64,000 nt of DNA, from contig OY756965.1 of the NCBI GenBank assembly GCA_963580455.1, forward strand, positions 7,576,501 to 7,640,500, read 5' to 3'. The stretch's first letter is position 1. Every line of letters starts with the position of its first letter. This DNA is from Euonymus europaeus (lineage: Eukaryota; Streptophyta; Magnoliopsida; Celastrales; Celastraceae). The notes under the pieces are model-generated. The model was not told the origin of the DNA, made no database searches, and saw nothing but the letters and a program-made list of their open reading frames with translations. This document shows positions 1 through 14,258 of this stretch, in pieces. Both the position numbers and the translations under genes were made by a program.

Positions 1-2130
1 AAAAACAACAAAAAGTGTAAACCGAGCAACTTTGAATGTCCGAATTTGCTCAACTCTCTCTATGGAGGTGCTTTTAACGGTTTTGTCCATTTGTAATTGA
101 ATGTTGTTGTTTTGGCATCGAAATAATCGACGAAGCTTATACACGTAAAATTGGATATAGAAGAATAATAAAAAGTTTACACCGTGAAACTTTGATGGTC
201 CGAAGTTGCTCAACTCTCTCTATGGAGGAGCTTTTAACGGTTTTTTCCATTTGTAACTGAAAGTTGTTGTTTTGGAATCGAAATAATCGACGAAGCTTAT
301 ACTCGTAAAATTCGACATAGAAGAACAATAAAAAGTTTACACCGAGCAACTTCGATGGTCCGAAGTTGCTCAACTCTCTCTATGGAGGAGCTTTTAACGG
401 TTTTGTCCATTTGTAACTGAAAGTTGTTGTTTTGGCATCGAAATAATCTACGAAGCTTATACTCATAAAGTTGTACATAGAAGAATAATAAAAAGTGTAT
501 ACCGAGCAACTTCGATGATCCGAAGTTGCTCAACTCTCTCTATGGAGGAGCTTTTAACGGTTTTGTCCATTTGTAACTGAAAGTTGTTGTTTTGGAATCG
601 AAATAATCGACGAAGCTTATACTCGTAAAATTCGACATAGAAGAACAATAAAAAGTTTACACCAAGCAACTTCGATGGTCCGAAGTTGCTCAACTCTCTC
701 TATGGAGGAGCTTTTAACGGTTTTGTCCATTTGTAACTGAAAGTTATTGTTTTGGCATCGGAATAATCTACGAAGCTTCTACTCGTAAAATTTGACATAG
801 AAAAACAACAAAAAGTGTAAACCGAGCAACTTTGAATGTCCGAATTTGCTCAACTCTCTCTATGGAGGTGCTTTTAACGGTTTTGTCCATTTGTAATTGA
901 ATGTTGTTGTTTTGGCATCGAAATAATCGACGAAGCTTATACACGTAAAATTGGATATAGAAGAATAATAAAAAGTTTACACCGTGAAACTTTGATGGTC
1001 CGAAGTTGCTCAACTCTCTCTATGGAGGAGCTTTTAACGGTTTTTTCCATTTGTAACTGAAAGTTGTTGTTTTGGAATCGAAATAATCGACGAAGCTTAT
1101 ACTCGTAAAATTCGACATAGAAGAACAATAAAAAGTTTACACCGAGCAACTTCGATGGTCCGAAGTTGCTCAACTCTCTCTATGGAGGAGCTTTTAACGG
1201 TTTTGTCCATTTGTAACTGAAAGTTGTTGTTTTGGCATCGAAATAATCTACGAAGCTTATACTCATAAAGTTGTACATAGAAGAATAATAAAAAGTGTAT
1301 ACCGAGCAACTTCGATGATCCGAAGTTGCTCAACTCTCTCTATGGAGGAGCTTTTAACGGTTTTGTCCATTTGTAACTGAAAGTTGTTGTTTTGGAATCG
1401 AAATAATCGACGAAGCTTATACTCGTAAAATTCGACATAGAAGAACAATAAAAAGTTTACACCAAGCAACTTCGATGGTCCGAAGTTGCTCAACTCTCTC
1501 TATGGAGGAGCTTTTAACGGTTTTGTCCATTTGTAACTGAAAGTTATTGTTTTGGCATCGGAATAATCTACGAAGCTTCTACTCGTAAAATTTGACATAG
1601 AAAAACAACAAAAAGTGTAAACCGAGCAACTTTGAATGTCCGAATTTGCTCAACTCTCTCTATGGAGGTGCTTTTAACGGTTTTGTCCATTTGTAATTGA
1701 ATGTTGTTGTTTTGGCCTCGAAATAATCGACGAAGCTTATACACGTAAAATTGGATATAGAAGAATAATAAAAAGTTTACACCGTGAAACTTTGATGGTC
1801 CGAAGTTGCTCAACTCTCTCTATGGAGGAGCTTTTAACGGTTTTGTCCATTTGTAACTGAAAGTTGTTGTTTTGGAATCGAAATAATCGACGAAGCTTAT
1901 ACTCGTAAAATTCGACATAGAAGAACAATAAAAAGTTTACACCGAGCAACTTCGATGGTCCGAAGTTGCTCAACTCTCTCTATGGAGGAGCTTTTAACGG
2001 TTTTGTCCATTTGTAACTGAAAGTTGTTGTTTTGGCATCGAAATAATCTATGAAGCTTATACTCATAAAGTTGTACATAGAAGAATAATAAAAAGTGTAT
2101 ACCGAGCAACTTTGATGATCCGAAGTTGCT
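1..2130. repeat. 800-bp (5-monomer) higher-order repeat, 2.7 copies
   Basis: The sequence starting at 1 recurs at 801 and again at 1601. The first two 800-bp copies look identical by eye. The third differs at a few positions (for example GGCCTCG near 1717, and TTTTGTCC rather than TTTTTTCC near 1841) and departs from the pattern after about 2130. Five monomer types alternate in fixed order. This is the most homogeneous stretch of the window and suggests very recent unequal exchange. Confidence 0.93.
344..371. other. Monomer dyad (representative hairpin)
   Basis: GAGCAACTTCG and CGAAGTTGCTC are perfect 11-base reverse complements separated by the 6-base loop ATGGTC. The same dyad recurs in most monomers, perfect where the left arm reads TTCG and with one T/G mismatch where it reads TTTG. 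It could extrude as a short cruciform in DNA or fold as a hairpin in RNA. Its function is unknown; dyads are common in some centromeric satellites (established knowledge). Confidence 0.85.
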
Positions 2131-3359
2131 CAACTCTCTCTATGGAGGTGCTTTTAACGGTTTTGTAGATTTGTAAATGAAAGTTGTTGTTTTCTCATCG
2201 AAATAATCAACGAAGCTTATACTCGTAAAATTGGACATAGAAGAACAATAAAAAGTGTACACCGAGCAACTTCGATGGTCCGAAGTTGCTCAACTCTCTC
2301 TATGGAGGAGCTTTTAACGGTTTTGTCCATTTGTAACTGAAAGTCGTTGTTTTGGCATCGAAATAATCTACGAAGCTTAAACTCATAAAGTTGTACATAG
2401 AAGAACAATAAAAAGTGTACACCGAGCAACTTTGATGGTCCGAAGGTGCTCAACTCTCTCTATGGAGGTGCTTTTAACGGTTTTGTAGATTTGTAACTAA
2501 AAGTTGTTGTTTTGTCATCGAAATAATCAACGAAGCTTATACTCGTAAAATTGGACATAGAAGAACAATAAAAAGTGTACACCGAGCAACTTCGATGGTC
2601 CGAAGTTGCTCAACTCTCTCTATGGAGGAGCTTTTAACGGTTTTGTCCATTTGTAACTGAAAGTCGTTGTTTTGGCATCGAAATAATCTACGAAGCTTAA
2701 ACTCATAAACTTGTACATAGAAGAACAATAAAAAGTGTACACCGAGCAACTTTGATGGTCCGAAGGTGCTCAACTCTCTCTATAGAGGTGCTTTTAACGG
2801 TTTTGTCCATTTGTAACTGAAAGTTATTGTTTTGGCATCGGAATAATCTACGAAGCTTCTACTCGTAAAATTTGACATAGAAAAACAACAAAAAGTGTAA
2901 ACCGAGCAACTTTGAATGTCCAAATTTGCTCAAGTCTCTCTATGGAGGTGCTTTTAACGGTTTTGTCCATTTGTAATTGAAAGTTGTTGTTTTGGCATCG
3001 AAATAATCGACGAAGCTTATACACGTAAAATTGGATATAGAAGAATAATAAAAAGTTTACACCGTGAAACTTTGATGGTCCGAAGTTGCTCAACTCTCTC
3101 TATGGAGGAGCTTTTAACGGTTTTGTCCATTTGTAACTGAAAGTTGTTGTTTTGGAATCGAAATAATCGACGAAGCTTATACTCGTAAAATTCGACATAG
3201 AAGAATAATAAAAAGTGTATACCGAGCAACTTTGATGATCCGAAGTTGCTCAACTTTCTCTATGGAGGTGCTTTTAACGGTTTTGTAGATTTGTAACTGA
3301 AAGTTGTTGTTTTCTCATCGAAATAATCAACGAAGCTTATACTCGTAAAATTGGACATA

Positions 3360-5160
3360 GAAGAACAATAAAAAGTGTACACCGAGCAACTTCGATGGTC
3401 CGAAGTTGCTCAACTCTCTCTATGGAGGAGCTTTTAACGGTTTTGTCCATTTGTAACTGAAAGTCGTTGTTTTGGCATCGAAATAATCTACGAAGCTTAA
3501 ACTCATAAACTTGTACATAGAAGAACAATAAAAAGTGTACACCGAGCAACTTTGATGGTCCGAAGGTGCTCAACTCTCTCTATCGAGGTGCTTTTAACGG
3601 TTTTGTCCATTTGTAATTGAAAGTTGTTGTTCTTGCATCGAAATAATCGACGAAGCTTATACACGTAAAATTGGATATAGAAGAATAATAAAAAGTTTAC
3701 ACCGTGAAACTTTGATGGTCCGAAGTTGCTCAACTCTCTCTATGGAGGAGCTTTTAACGGTTTTTTCCATTTGTAACTGAAAGTTGTTGTTTTGGAATCG
3801 AAATAATCGACGAAGCTTCTACTCGTAAAATTTGACATAGAAAAACAACAAAAAGTGTAAACCGAGCAACTTTGAATGTCCGAATTTGCTCAAGTCTCTC
3901 TATGGAGGTGCTTTTAACGGTTTTGTCCATTTGTAATAGAAAGTTGTTGTTTTGGCATCGAAATAATCGACGAAGCTTATACACGTAAAATTGGATATAG
4001 AAGAATAATAAAAAGTTTACACCGTGAAACTTTGATGGTCCGAAGTTGCTCAACTCTCTCTATGGAGGAGCTTTTAACGGTTTTGTCCATTTGTAACTGA
4101 AAGTTGTTGTTTTGGAATCGAAATAATCGACGAAGCTTATACTCGTAAAATTCGACATAGAAGAATAATAAAAAGTGTACACCGAGCAACTTCGATGGTC
4201 CGAAGTTGCTCAACTCTCTCTATGGAGGAGCTTTTAACGGTTTTGTCCATTTGTAACTGAAAGTCGTTGTTTTGGCATCGAAATAATCTATAAAGCTTAA
4301 ACTCATAAACTTGTACATAGAAGAACAATAAAAAGTGTACACCGAGCAACTTTGATGGTCCGAAGGTGCTCAACTCTCTCTATCGAGGTGCTTTTAACGG
4401 TTTTGTCCATTTGTAATTGAAAGTTGTTGTTCTTGCATCGAAATAATCGACGAAGCTTATACACGTAAAATTGGATATAGAAGAATAATAAAAAGTTTAC
4501 ACCGTGAAACTTTGATGGTCCGAAGTTGCTCAACTCTCTCTATGGAGGAGCTTTTAACGGTTTTTTCCATTTGTAACTGAAAGTTGTTGTTTTGGAATCG
4601 AAATAATCGACGAAGCTTCTACTCGTAAAATTTGACATAGAAAAACAACAAAAAGTGTAAACCGAGCAACTTTGAATGTCCGAATTTGCTCAAGTCTCTC
4701 TATGGAGGTGCTTTTAACGGTTTTGTCCATTTGTAATAGAAAGTTGTTGTTTTGGCATCGAAATAATCGACGAAGCTTATACACGTAAAATTGGATATAG
4801 AAGAATAATAAAAAGTTTACACCGTGAAACTTTGATGGTCCGAAGTTGCTCAACTCTCTCTATGGAGGAGCTTTTAACGGTTTTGTCCATTTGTAACTGA
4901 AAGTTGTTGTTTTGGAATCGAAATAATCGACGAAGCTTATACTCGTAAAATTCGACATAGAAGAATAATAAAAAGTGTACACCGAGCAACTTCGATGGTC
5001 CGAAGTTGCTCAACTCTCTCTATGGAGGAGCTTTTAACGGTTTTGTCCATTTGTAACTGAAAGTCGTTGTTTTGGCATCGAAATAATCTATAAAGCTTAA
5101 ACTCATAAAGTTGTACATAGAAGAACAATAAAAAGTGTACACCGAGCAACTTTGATGGTC
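3360..5160. repeat. Second 800-bp higher-order repeat block
   Basis: Sequence from about 3360 to 4160 recurs at +800 with near identity (for example the rare TTCTTGCATCG variant at about 3630 and 4430, and TTGTAATAGA at about 3931 and 4731). The monomer order differs from the 800-bp unit at 1-2130, so this is a separate amplification of five monomers. Confidence 0.88.
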
Positions 5161-5170
5161 CGAAGGTGCT

Positions 5171-6820
5171 CAACTCTCTCTATGGAGGAGCTTTTAACGG
5201 TTTTGTCCATTTGTAACTGAAAGTTGTTGTTTTGGAATCGAAATAATCGACGAAGCTTATACTCGTAAAATTCGACATAGAAGAACAATGAAAAGTTTAC
5301 ACCGAGCAACTTCGATGGTCCGAAGTTGCTCAACTCTCTCTATGGAGGAGCTTTTAACGGTTTTGTCCATTTGTAACTGAAAGTTGTTGTTTTGGCATCG
5401 AAATAATCTATGAAGCTTATACTCATAAAGTTGTACATAGAAGAATAATAAAAAGTGTATACCGACCAACTTTGATGATCCGAAGTTGCTCAACTCTCTC
5501 TATGGAGGTGCTTTTAACGGTTTTGTAGATTTGTAAATGAAAGTTGTTGTTTTCTCATCGAAATAATCAACGAAGCTTATACTCGTAAAATTGGACATAG
5601 AAGAACAATAAAAAGTGTACACCGAGCAACTTCGATGGTCCGAAGTTGCTCAACTCTCTCTATGGAGGAGCTTTTAACGGTTTTGTCCATTTGTAACTGA
5701 AAGTCGTTGTTTTGGCATCGAAATAATCTACGAAGCTTAAACTCATAAAGTTGTACATAGAAGAACAATAAAAAGTGTACACCGAGCAACTTTGATGGTC
5801 CGAAGGTGCTCAACTCTCTCTATGGAGGTGCTTTTAACGGTTTTGTAGATTTGTAACTAAAAGTTGTTGTTTTGTCATCGAAATAATCAACGAAGCTTAT
5901 ACTCGTAAAATTGGACATAGAAGAACAATAAAAAGTGTACACCGAGCAACTTCGATGGTCCGAAGTTGCTCAACTCTCTCTATGGAGGAGCTTTTAACGG
6001 TTTTGTCCATTTGTAACTGAAAGTCGTTGTTTTGGCATCGAAATAATCTACGAAGCTTAAACTCATAAACTTGTACATAGAAGAACAATAAAAAGTGTAC
6101 ACCGAGCAACTTTGATGGTCCGAAGGTGCTCAAGTCTCTCTATAGAGGTGCTTTTAACGGTTTTGTCCATTTGTAACTGAAAGTTATTGTTTTGGCATCG
6201 GAATAATCTACGAAGCTTCTACTCGTAAAATTTGACATAGAAAAACAACAAAAAGTGTAAACCGAGCAACTTTGAATGTCCGAATTTGCTCAAGTCTCTC
6301 TATGGAGGTGCTTTTAACGGTTTTGTCCATTTGTAATTGAAAGTTGTTGTTTTGGCATCGAAATAATCGACGAAGCTTATACACGTAAAATTGGATATAG
6401 AAGAATAATAAAAAGTTTACACCGTGAAACTTTGATGGTCCGAAGTTGCTCAACTCTCTCTATGGAGGAGCTTTTAACGGTTTTGTCCATTTGTAACTGA
6501 AAGTTGTTGTTTTGGAATCGAAATAATCGACGAAGCTTATACTCGTAAAATTCGACATAGAAGAATAATAAAAAGTGTATACCGAGCAACTTTGATGATC
6601 CGAAGTTGCTCAACTTTCTCTATGGAGGTGCTTTTAACGGTTTTGTAGATTTGTAACTGAAAGTTGTTGTTTTCTTATCGAAATAATCAACGAAGCCTAT
6701 ACTCGTAAAATTGGACATAGAAGAACAATAAAAAGTGTACACCGAGCAACTTCGATGGTCCGAAGTTGCTCAACTCTCTCTATGGAGGAGCTTTTAACGG
6801 TTTTGTCCATTTGTAACTGA
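5171..6820. repeat. Duplicated block, copy of 1811-3460 (offset 3360 bp)
   Basis: About 1.65 kb from 1811 to 3460 reappears 3360 bp (21 x 160) downstream. Shared rare variants include CAACTTTCTC (3250 and 6610), TTTTGTAGATTTGTAAATG (2161 and 5521) and TAACTAAAAG (2491 and 5851). Divergence resumes after about 3460 and 6820. Confidence 0.87.
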
Positions 6821-7460
6821 AAGTTATTGTTTTGGCATCGGAATAATCTACGAAGCTTCTACTCGTAAAATTTGACATAGAAAAACAACAAAAAGTGTAA
6901 ACCGAGCAACTTTGAATGTCCGAATTTGCTCAAGTCTCTCTATGGAGGTGCTTTTAACGGTTTTGTCCATTTGTAATTGAAAGTTGTTGTTTTGGCATCG
7001 AAATAATCGACGAAGCTTATACACGTAAAATTGGATATAGAAGAATAATAAAAAGTTTACACCGTGAAACTTTGATGGTCCGAAGTTGCTCAACTCTCTC
7101 TATGGAGGAGCTTTTAACGGTTTTGTCCATTTGTAACTGAAAGTTGTTGTTTTGGAATCGAAATAATCGACGAAGCTTATACTCGTAAAATTCGACATAG
7201 AAGAATAATAAAAAGTGTATACCGAGCAACTTTGATGATCCGAAGTTGCTCAACTTTCTCTATGGAGGTGCTTTTAACGGTTTTGTAGATTTGTAACTGA
7301 AAGTTGTTGTTTTCTTATCGAAATAATCAACGAAGCCTATACTCGTAAAATTGGACATAGAAGAACAATAAAAAGTGTACACCGAGCAACTTCGATGGTC
7401 CGAAGTTGCTCAACTCTCTCTATGGAGGAGCTTTTAACGGTTTTGTCCATTTGTAACTGA
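6181..7460. repeat. 640-bp (4-monomer) tandem duplication
   Basis: The four monomers from 6181 to 6820 are repeated at 6821-7460, including the unusual CGAAGCCTAT variant that loses the HindIII site (6691 and 7331). This nests inside and after the 3360-bp block duplication, so it is younger than that event. Confidence 0.87.
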
Positions 7461-7599
7461 AAGTCGTTGTTTTGGCATCGAAATAATCTATGAAGCTTAA
7501 ACTCATAAAGTTGTACATAGAAGAACAATAAAAAGTGTACACCGAGCAACTTTGATGGTCCGAAGGTGCTCAACTCTCTCTATCGAGGTGCTTTTAACG

Positions 7600-10500
7600 G
7601 TTTTGTCCATTTGTAACTGAAAGTTGTTGTTTTGGAATCGAAATAATCGACGAAGCTTATACTCGTCAAATTCGACATAGAAGAACAATAAAAAGTTTAC
7701 ACCGAGCAACTTCGATGGTCCGAAGTTGCTCAACTCTCTCTATGGAGGAGCTTTTAACGGTTTTGTCCATTTGTAACTGAAAGTTGTTGTTTTGGCATCG
7801 AAATAATCTACGAAGCTTATACTCATAAAGTTGTACATAGAAGAATAATAAAATGTGTATACCGAGCAACTTTGATGATCCGAAGTTGCTCAACTCTCTC
7901 TATGGAGGTGCTTTTAACGGTTTTGTAGATTTGTAACTGAAAGTTGTTGTTTTGTCATCGAAATAATCAACGAAGCTTATACTCGTAAAATTGGACATAG
8001 AAGAACAATAAAAAGTGTACAACGAGCAACTTCGATGGTCCGAAGTTGCTCAACTCTCTCTATGGAGGAGCTTTTAACGGTTTTGTCCATTTGTAACTGA
8101 AAGTCGTTGTTTTGGCCTCGAAATAATCTACGAAGCTTAAACTCATAAACTTGTACATAGAAGAACAATAAAAAGTGTACACCGAGCAACTTTGATGGTC
8201 CGAAGGTGCTCAACTCTCTCTATAGAGGTGCTTTTAACGGTTTTGTCCATTTGTAACTGAAAGTTATTGTTTTGGCATCGGAATAATCTACGAAGCTTCT
8301 ACTCGTAAAATTTGACATAGAAAAACAACAAAAAGTGTAAACCGAGCAACTTTGAATGTCCGAATTTGCTCAAGTCTCTCTATGGAGGTGCTTTTAACGG
8401 TTTTGTCCATTTGTAATTGAAAGTTGTTGTTTTGGCATCGAAATAATCGACGAAGCTTATACACGTAAAATTGGATATAGAAGAATAATAAAAAGTTTAC
8501 ACCGTGAAACTTTGATGGTCCGAAGTTGCTCAACTCTCTCTATGGAGGAGCTTTTAACGGTTTTGTCCATTTGTAACCGAAAGTTGTTGTTTTGGAATCG
8601 AAATAATCGACGAAGCTTATACTCGTAAAATTCGACATAGAAGAACAATAAAAAGTTTACACCGAGCAACTTCGATGGTCCGAAGTTGCTCAACTCTCTC
8701 TATGGAGGAGCTTTTAACGGTTTTGTCCATTTGTAACTGAAAGTTGTTGTTTTGGCATCGAAATAATCTACGAAGCTTATACTCATAAAGTTGTACATAG
8801 AAGAATAATAAAAAGTGTATACCGAGCAACTTTGATGATCCGAAGTTGCTCAACTCTCTCTATGGAGGTGCTTTTAATGGTTTTGTAGATTTGTAACTGA
8901 AAGTTGTTGTTTTGTCATCGAAATAATCAACGAAGCTTATACTTGTAAAATTGGACATAGAAGAACAATAAAAAGTGTACACCGAGCAACTTCGATGGTC
9001 CGAAGTTGCTCAACTCTCTCTATGGAGGAGCTTTTAACGGTTTTGTCCATTTGTAACTGAAAGTCGTTGTTTTGGCATCGAAATAATCTACGAAGCTTAA
9101 ACTCATAAAGTTGTACATAGAAGAACAATAAAAAGTGTACACCGAGCAACTTTGATGGTCTGAAGGTGCTCAACTATCTCTATAGAGGTGCTTTTAACGG
9201 TTTTGTCCATTTGTTACTGAAAGTTATTGTTTTGGCATCGGAATAATCTACAAAGCTTCTACTCGTAAAATTTGACATAGAAAAACAACAAAAAGTGTAA
9301 ACTGAGCAACTTTGAATGTCCGAATTTGCTCAACTCTCTCTATGGAGGTGCTTTTAACGGTTTTGTCCATTTGTAATTGAAAGTTGTTGTTTTGGCATCG
9401 AAATAATCGACGAAGCTTATACTCGTAAAATTGGACATAGAAGAACAATAAAAAGTGTACACCGAGCAACTTTGATGGTCCGAAGTTGCTCAACTCTCTC
9501 TATGGAGGATCTTTTAACGGTTTTGTCCATTTGTAACTAAAAGTTGTTGTTTTGGAATCGAAATAATCGACGAAGCTTATACTCGTAAAATTCGACATAG
9601 AAGAACAATAAAAAGTTTACACCGAGCAACTTCGATGGTCCGAAGTGGCTCAACTCTCTCTATGGAGGAGCTTTTAACGGTTTTGTCCATTTGTAACTGA
9701 AAGTCGTTGTTTTGGCATCGAAATAATCTACGAAGCTTATATACTCATAAAGTTGGACATAGAAGAACAATAAAAAGTGTACACCGAGCAACTTTGATGG
9801 CCCGAAGGTGCTCAACTCTCTCTATAGAGGTGCTTTTAACGGTTTTGTCCATTTGTAACTGAAAGTTATTGTTTTGGCATCGGAATAATCTACGAAGCTT
9901 CTACTCGTAAAATTTGACATAGAAAAACAACAAAAAGTGTAAACCGAGCAACTTTGAATGTCCGAATTTGCTCAACTCTCTCTATGGAGGTGCTTTTAAC
10001 GGTTTTGTCCATTTGTAATTGAAAGTTGTTGTTTTGGCATCGAAATAATCGACGAAGCTTAAACTCATAAAGTTGGACATAGAAGAACAATAAAAAGTGT
10101 ACACCGACGAACTTTGATGGTCCGAAGTTGCTCAACTCTCTCTATGGAGGAGCTTTTAACGGTTTTGTCCATTTGTAACAGAAAGTCGTTGTTTTGGCAT
10201 CGAAATAATCTACGATGCTTAAACTCATAAAGTTGGACATAGAAAACAATAAAAAGTGTACACCGACCAACTTTGATGGTCCGACGTTGCTCAACTCTCT
10301 CTATGGAGGTGCTTTTAACGGTTTTGTACATTTGTAACTGAAAGTTGTTGTTTTGGCATCGAAATAATCTACAAAGCTTATAGTCGTAAAATTGGACATA
10401 TAAGAACAATAAAAAGTATACATCGAGCAAGTTTGATGGTCCGAAGTTGCTCAACTCTATCTATGGATGAGCTTTTAACAGTTTTGTCCATTTGTAATAG

Positions 10501-13500
10501 AAAGTTGTTGTTTTAGCATCTAAATAATCTACGAAGCTTATACTCGTAAAATTGGACATAGAAGAACAATAAAAAGTGTACACTGAGCAACTTTGATGGT
10601 CCGAAGTTGCTCAACTATCTCTATGGAAGAGCTTTTAACGGTTTTGTCCATTTGTCATAGAAAGTTGATGTTTTGGTATCGAATAATCTCGGAAGGTTAT
10701 ACTCGTAAAATATGACACAAAAGAACAATAAAAAGTGCACACCGAGCAACTTTGATGGTCCGAAGTTGCTCAACTCTCTCTATGGAGGAGCTTTTAACGG
10801 TTTTGTCCATTTGTAACTGAAAGTCGTTGTTTTGGCATCGAAATAATCTATGAAGCTTAAACTCATAAAGTTGTACATAGAAGAACAATAAAAAGTGTAC
10901 ACCGAGCAACTTTGATGGTCCGAAGGTGCTCAACTCTCTCTATCGAGGTGCTTTTAACGGTTTTGTCCATTTGTAATTGAAAGTTGTTGTTCTTGCATCG
11001 AAATAATCGACGAAGCTTATACACGTAAAATTGGATATAGAAGAATAATAAAAAGTTTACACCGTGAAACTTTGATGGTCCAAAGTTTCTCAACTCTCTC
11101 TATGGAGGAGCTTTTAACGGTTTTGTCCATTTGTAACTGAAAGTTGTTGTTTTGGAATCGAAATAATCGACGAAGCTTATACTCGTAAAATTCGACATAG
11201 AAGAACAATAAAAAGTTTACACCGAGCAACTTCGATGGTCCGAAGTTGCTCAACTCTCTCTATGGAGGAGCTTTTAACGGTTTTGTCCATTTGTAACTGA
11301 AAGTTGTTCTTTTGGCATCGAAATAATCTACGAAGCTTATACTCATAAAGTTGTACATAGAAGAATAATAAAAAGTGTATACCGAGCAACTTTGATGATC
11401 CGAAGTTGCTCAACTCTCTCTATGGAGGTGCTTTTAACGGTTTTGTAGATTTGTAACTGAAAGTTGTTGTTTTGTCATCGAAATAATCAACGAAGCTTAT
11501 ACTCATAAAATTGGACATAGAAGAACAATAAAAAGTGTACAACGAGCAACTTCGATGGTCCGAAGTTGCTCAACTCTCTCTATGGAGGAGCTTTTAACGG
11601 TTTTGTCCATTTGTAACTGAAAGTCGTTGTTTTGGCCTCGAAATAATCTACGAAGCTTAAACTCATAAACTTGTACATAGAAGAACAACAAAAAGTGTAC
11701 ACCGAGCAACTTTGATGGTCCGAAGGTGCTCAAATCTCTCTATAGAGGTGCTTTTAACGGTTTTGTCCATTTGTAACTGAAAGTTATTGTTTTGGCATCG
11801 GAATAATCTACGAAGCTTCTACTCGTAAAATTTGACATAGAAAAACAACAAAAAGTGTAAACCGAGCAACTTTGAATGTCCGAATTTGCTCAAGTCTCTC
11901 TATGGAGGTGCTTTTAACGGTTTTGTCCATTTGTAATTGAAAGTTGTTGTTTTGGCATCGAAATAATCGACGAAGCTTATACACGTAAAATTGGATATAG
12001 AAAAATAATAAAAAGTTTACACCGTGAAACTTTGATGGTCCGAAGTTGCTCAACTCTTTCTATGGAGGAGCTTTTAACGGTTTTGTCCATTTGTAACCGA
12101 AAGTTGTTGTTTTGGAATCGAAATAATCGACGAAGCTTATACTCGTAAAATTCGACATAGAAGAACAATAAAAAGTTTACACCGAGCAACTTCGATGGTC
12201 CGAAGTTGCTCAACTCTCTCTATGGAGGAGCTTTTAACGGTTTTGTCCATTTGTAACTGAAAGTTGTTGTTTTGGCATCGAAATAATCTACGAAGCTTAT
12301 ACTCATAAAGTTGTACATAGAAGAATAATAAAAAGTGTATACCGAGCAACTTTGATGATCCGAAGTTGCTCAACTCTCTCTATGGAGGTGCTTTTAATGG
12401 TTTTGTAGATTTGTAACTGAAAGTTGTTGTTTTGTCATCGAAATAATCAACGAAGCTTATACTTGTAAAATTGGACATAGAAGAACAATAAAAAGTGTAC
12501 ACCGAGCAACTTCGATGGTCCGAAGTTGCTCAACTCTCTCTATGGAGGAGCTTTTAACGGTTTTGTCCATTTGTAACTGAAAGTCGTTGTTTTGGCATCG
12601 AAATAATCTACGAAGCTTAAACTCATAAAGTTGTACATAGAAGAACAATAAAAAGTGTACACCGAGCAACTTTGATGGTCTGAAGGTGCTCAACTATCTC
12701 TATAGAGGTGCTTTTAACGGTTTTGTCCATTTGTTACTGAAAGTTATTGTTTTGGCATCGGAATAATCTACAAAGCTTCTACTCGTAAAATTTGACATAG
12801 AAAAACAACAAAAAGTGTAAACTGAGCAACTTTGAATGTCCGAATTTGCTCAACTCTCTCTATGGAGGTGCTTTTAACGGTTTTGTCCATTTGTAATTGA
12901 AAGTTGTTGTTTTGGCATCGAAATAATCGACAAAGCTTATACTCGTAAAATTGGACATAGAAGAACAATAAAAAGTGTACACCGAGCAACTTTGATGGTC
13001 CGAAGTTGCTCAACTCTCTCTATGGAGGAGCTTTTAACGGTTTTGTCCATTTGTAACTAAAAGTTGTTGTTTTGGAATCGAAATAATCGACGAAGCTTAT
13101 ACTCGTAAAATTCGACATAGAAGAACAATAAAAAGTTTACACCGAGCAACTTCGATGGTCCGAAGTTGCTCAACTCTCTCTATGGAGGAGCTTTTAACGG
13201 TTTTGTCCATTTGTAACTGAAAGTCGTTGTTTTGGCATCGAAATAATCTACGAAGCTTAAACTCATAAAGTTGTACATAGAAGAACAATAAAAAGTGTAC
13301 ACCGAGCAACTTTGATGGCCCGAAGGTGCTCAACTCTCTCTATAGAGGTGCTTTTAACGGTTTTGTCCATCTGTAACTGAAAGTTATTGTTTTGGCATCG
13401 GAATAATCTACGAAGCTTCTACTCGTAAAATTTGACATAGAAAAACAACAAAAAGTGTAAACCGAGCAACTTTGAATGTCCGAATTTGCTCAACTCTCTC

Positions 13501-14258
13501 TATGGAGGTGCTTTTAACGGTTTTGTCCATTTGTAATTGAAAGTTGTTGTTTTGGCATCGAAATAATCGACGAAGCTTAAACTCATAAAGTTGGACATAG
13601 AAGAACAATAAAAAGTGTACACCGACGAACTTTGATGGTCCGAAGTTGCTCAACTCTCTCTATGGAGGAGCTTTTAACGGTTTTGTCCATTTGTAACAGA
13701 AAGTCGTTGTTTTGGCATCGAAATAATCTACGATGCTTAAACTCATAAAGTTGGACATAGAAAACAATAAAAAGTGTACACCGACCAACTTTGATGGTGC
13801 GACGTTGCTCAACTCTCTCTATGGAGGTGCTTTTAACGGTTTTGTACATTTGTAACTGAAAGTTGTTGTTTTGGCATCGAAATAATCTACAAAGCTTATA
13901 GTCGTAAAATTGGACATATAAGAACAATAAAAAGTATACATCGAGCAAGTTTGATGGTCCGAAGTTGCTCTACTCTATCTATGGATGAGCTTTTAACATT
14001 TTTGTCCATTTGTAATAGAAAGTTGTTGTTTTAGCATCTAAATAATCTACGAAGCTTATACTCGTAAAATTGGACATAGAAGAACAATAAAAAGTGTACA
14101 CTGAGCAACTTTGATGGTCCGAAGTTGCTCAACTATCTCTATGGAAGAGCTTTTAACGGTTTTGTCCATTTGTCATAGAAAGTTGGTGTTTTGGTATCGA
14201 ATAATCTCGGAAGGTTATACTCGTAAAATTTGACACAAAAGAACAATAAAAAGTGCAC
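7600..14258. repeat. Direct duplication of ~3.14 kb (7600-10740 and 11120-14258)
   Basis: About 3.1 kb is present twice at an offset of 3520 bp (22 monomers), falling to 3518 after a 2-bp insertion near 9740. Diagnostic shared variants are TTTTAATGG at 8875 and 12395, TTGTTACTG at 9211 and 12731, and the short-monomer form ATCGAATAATCTCGG at about 10679 and 14197. Between the copies (about 10740-11120) lie monomers related to 7340-7600 plus one extra monomer. Confidence 0.88.

Noticed and set aside
344..371. CENP-B box in the satellite
   Set aside because: The dyad does not match the CENP-B consensus, and plants lack a proven CENP-B-dependent satellite.
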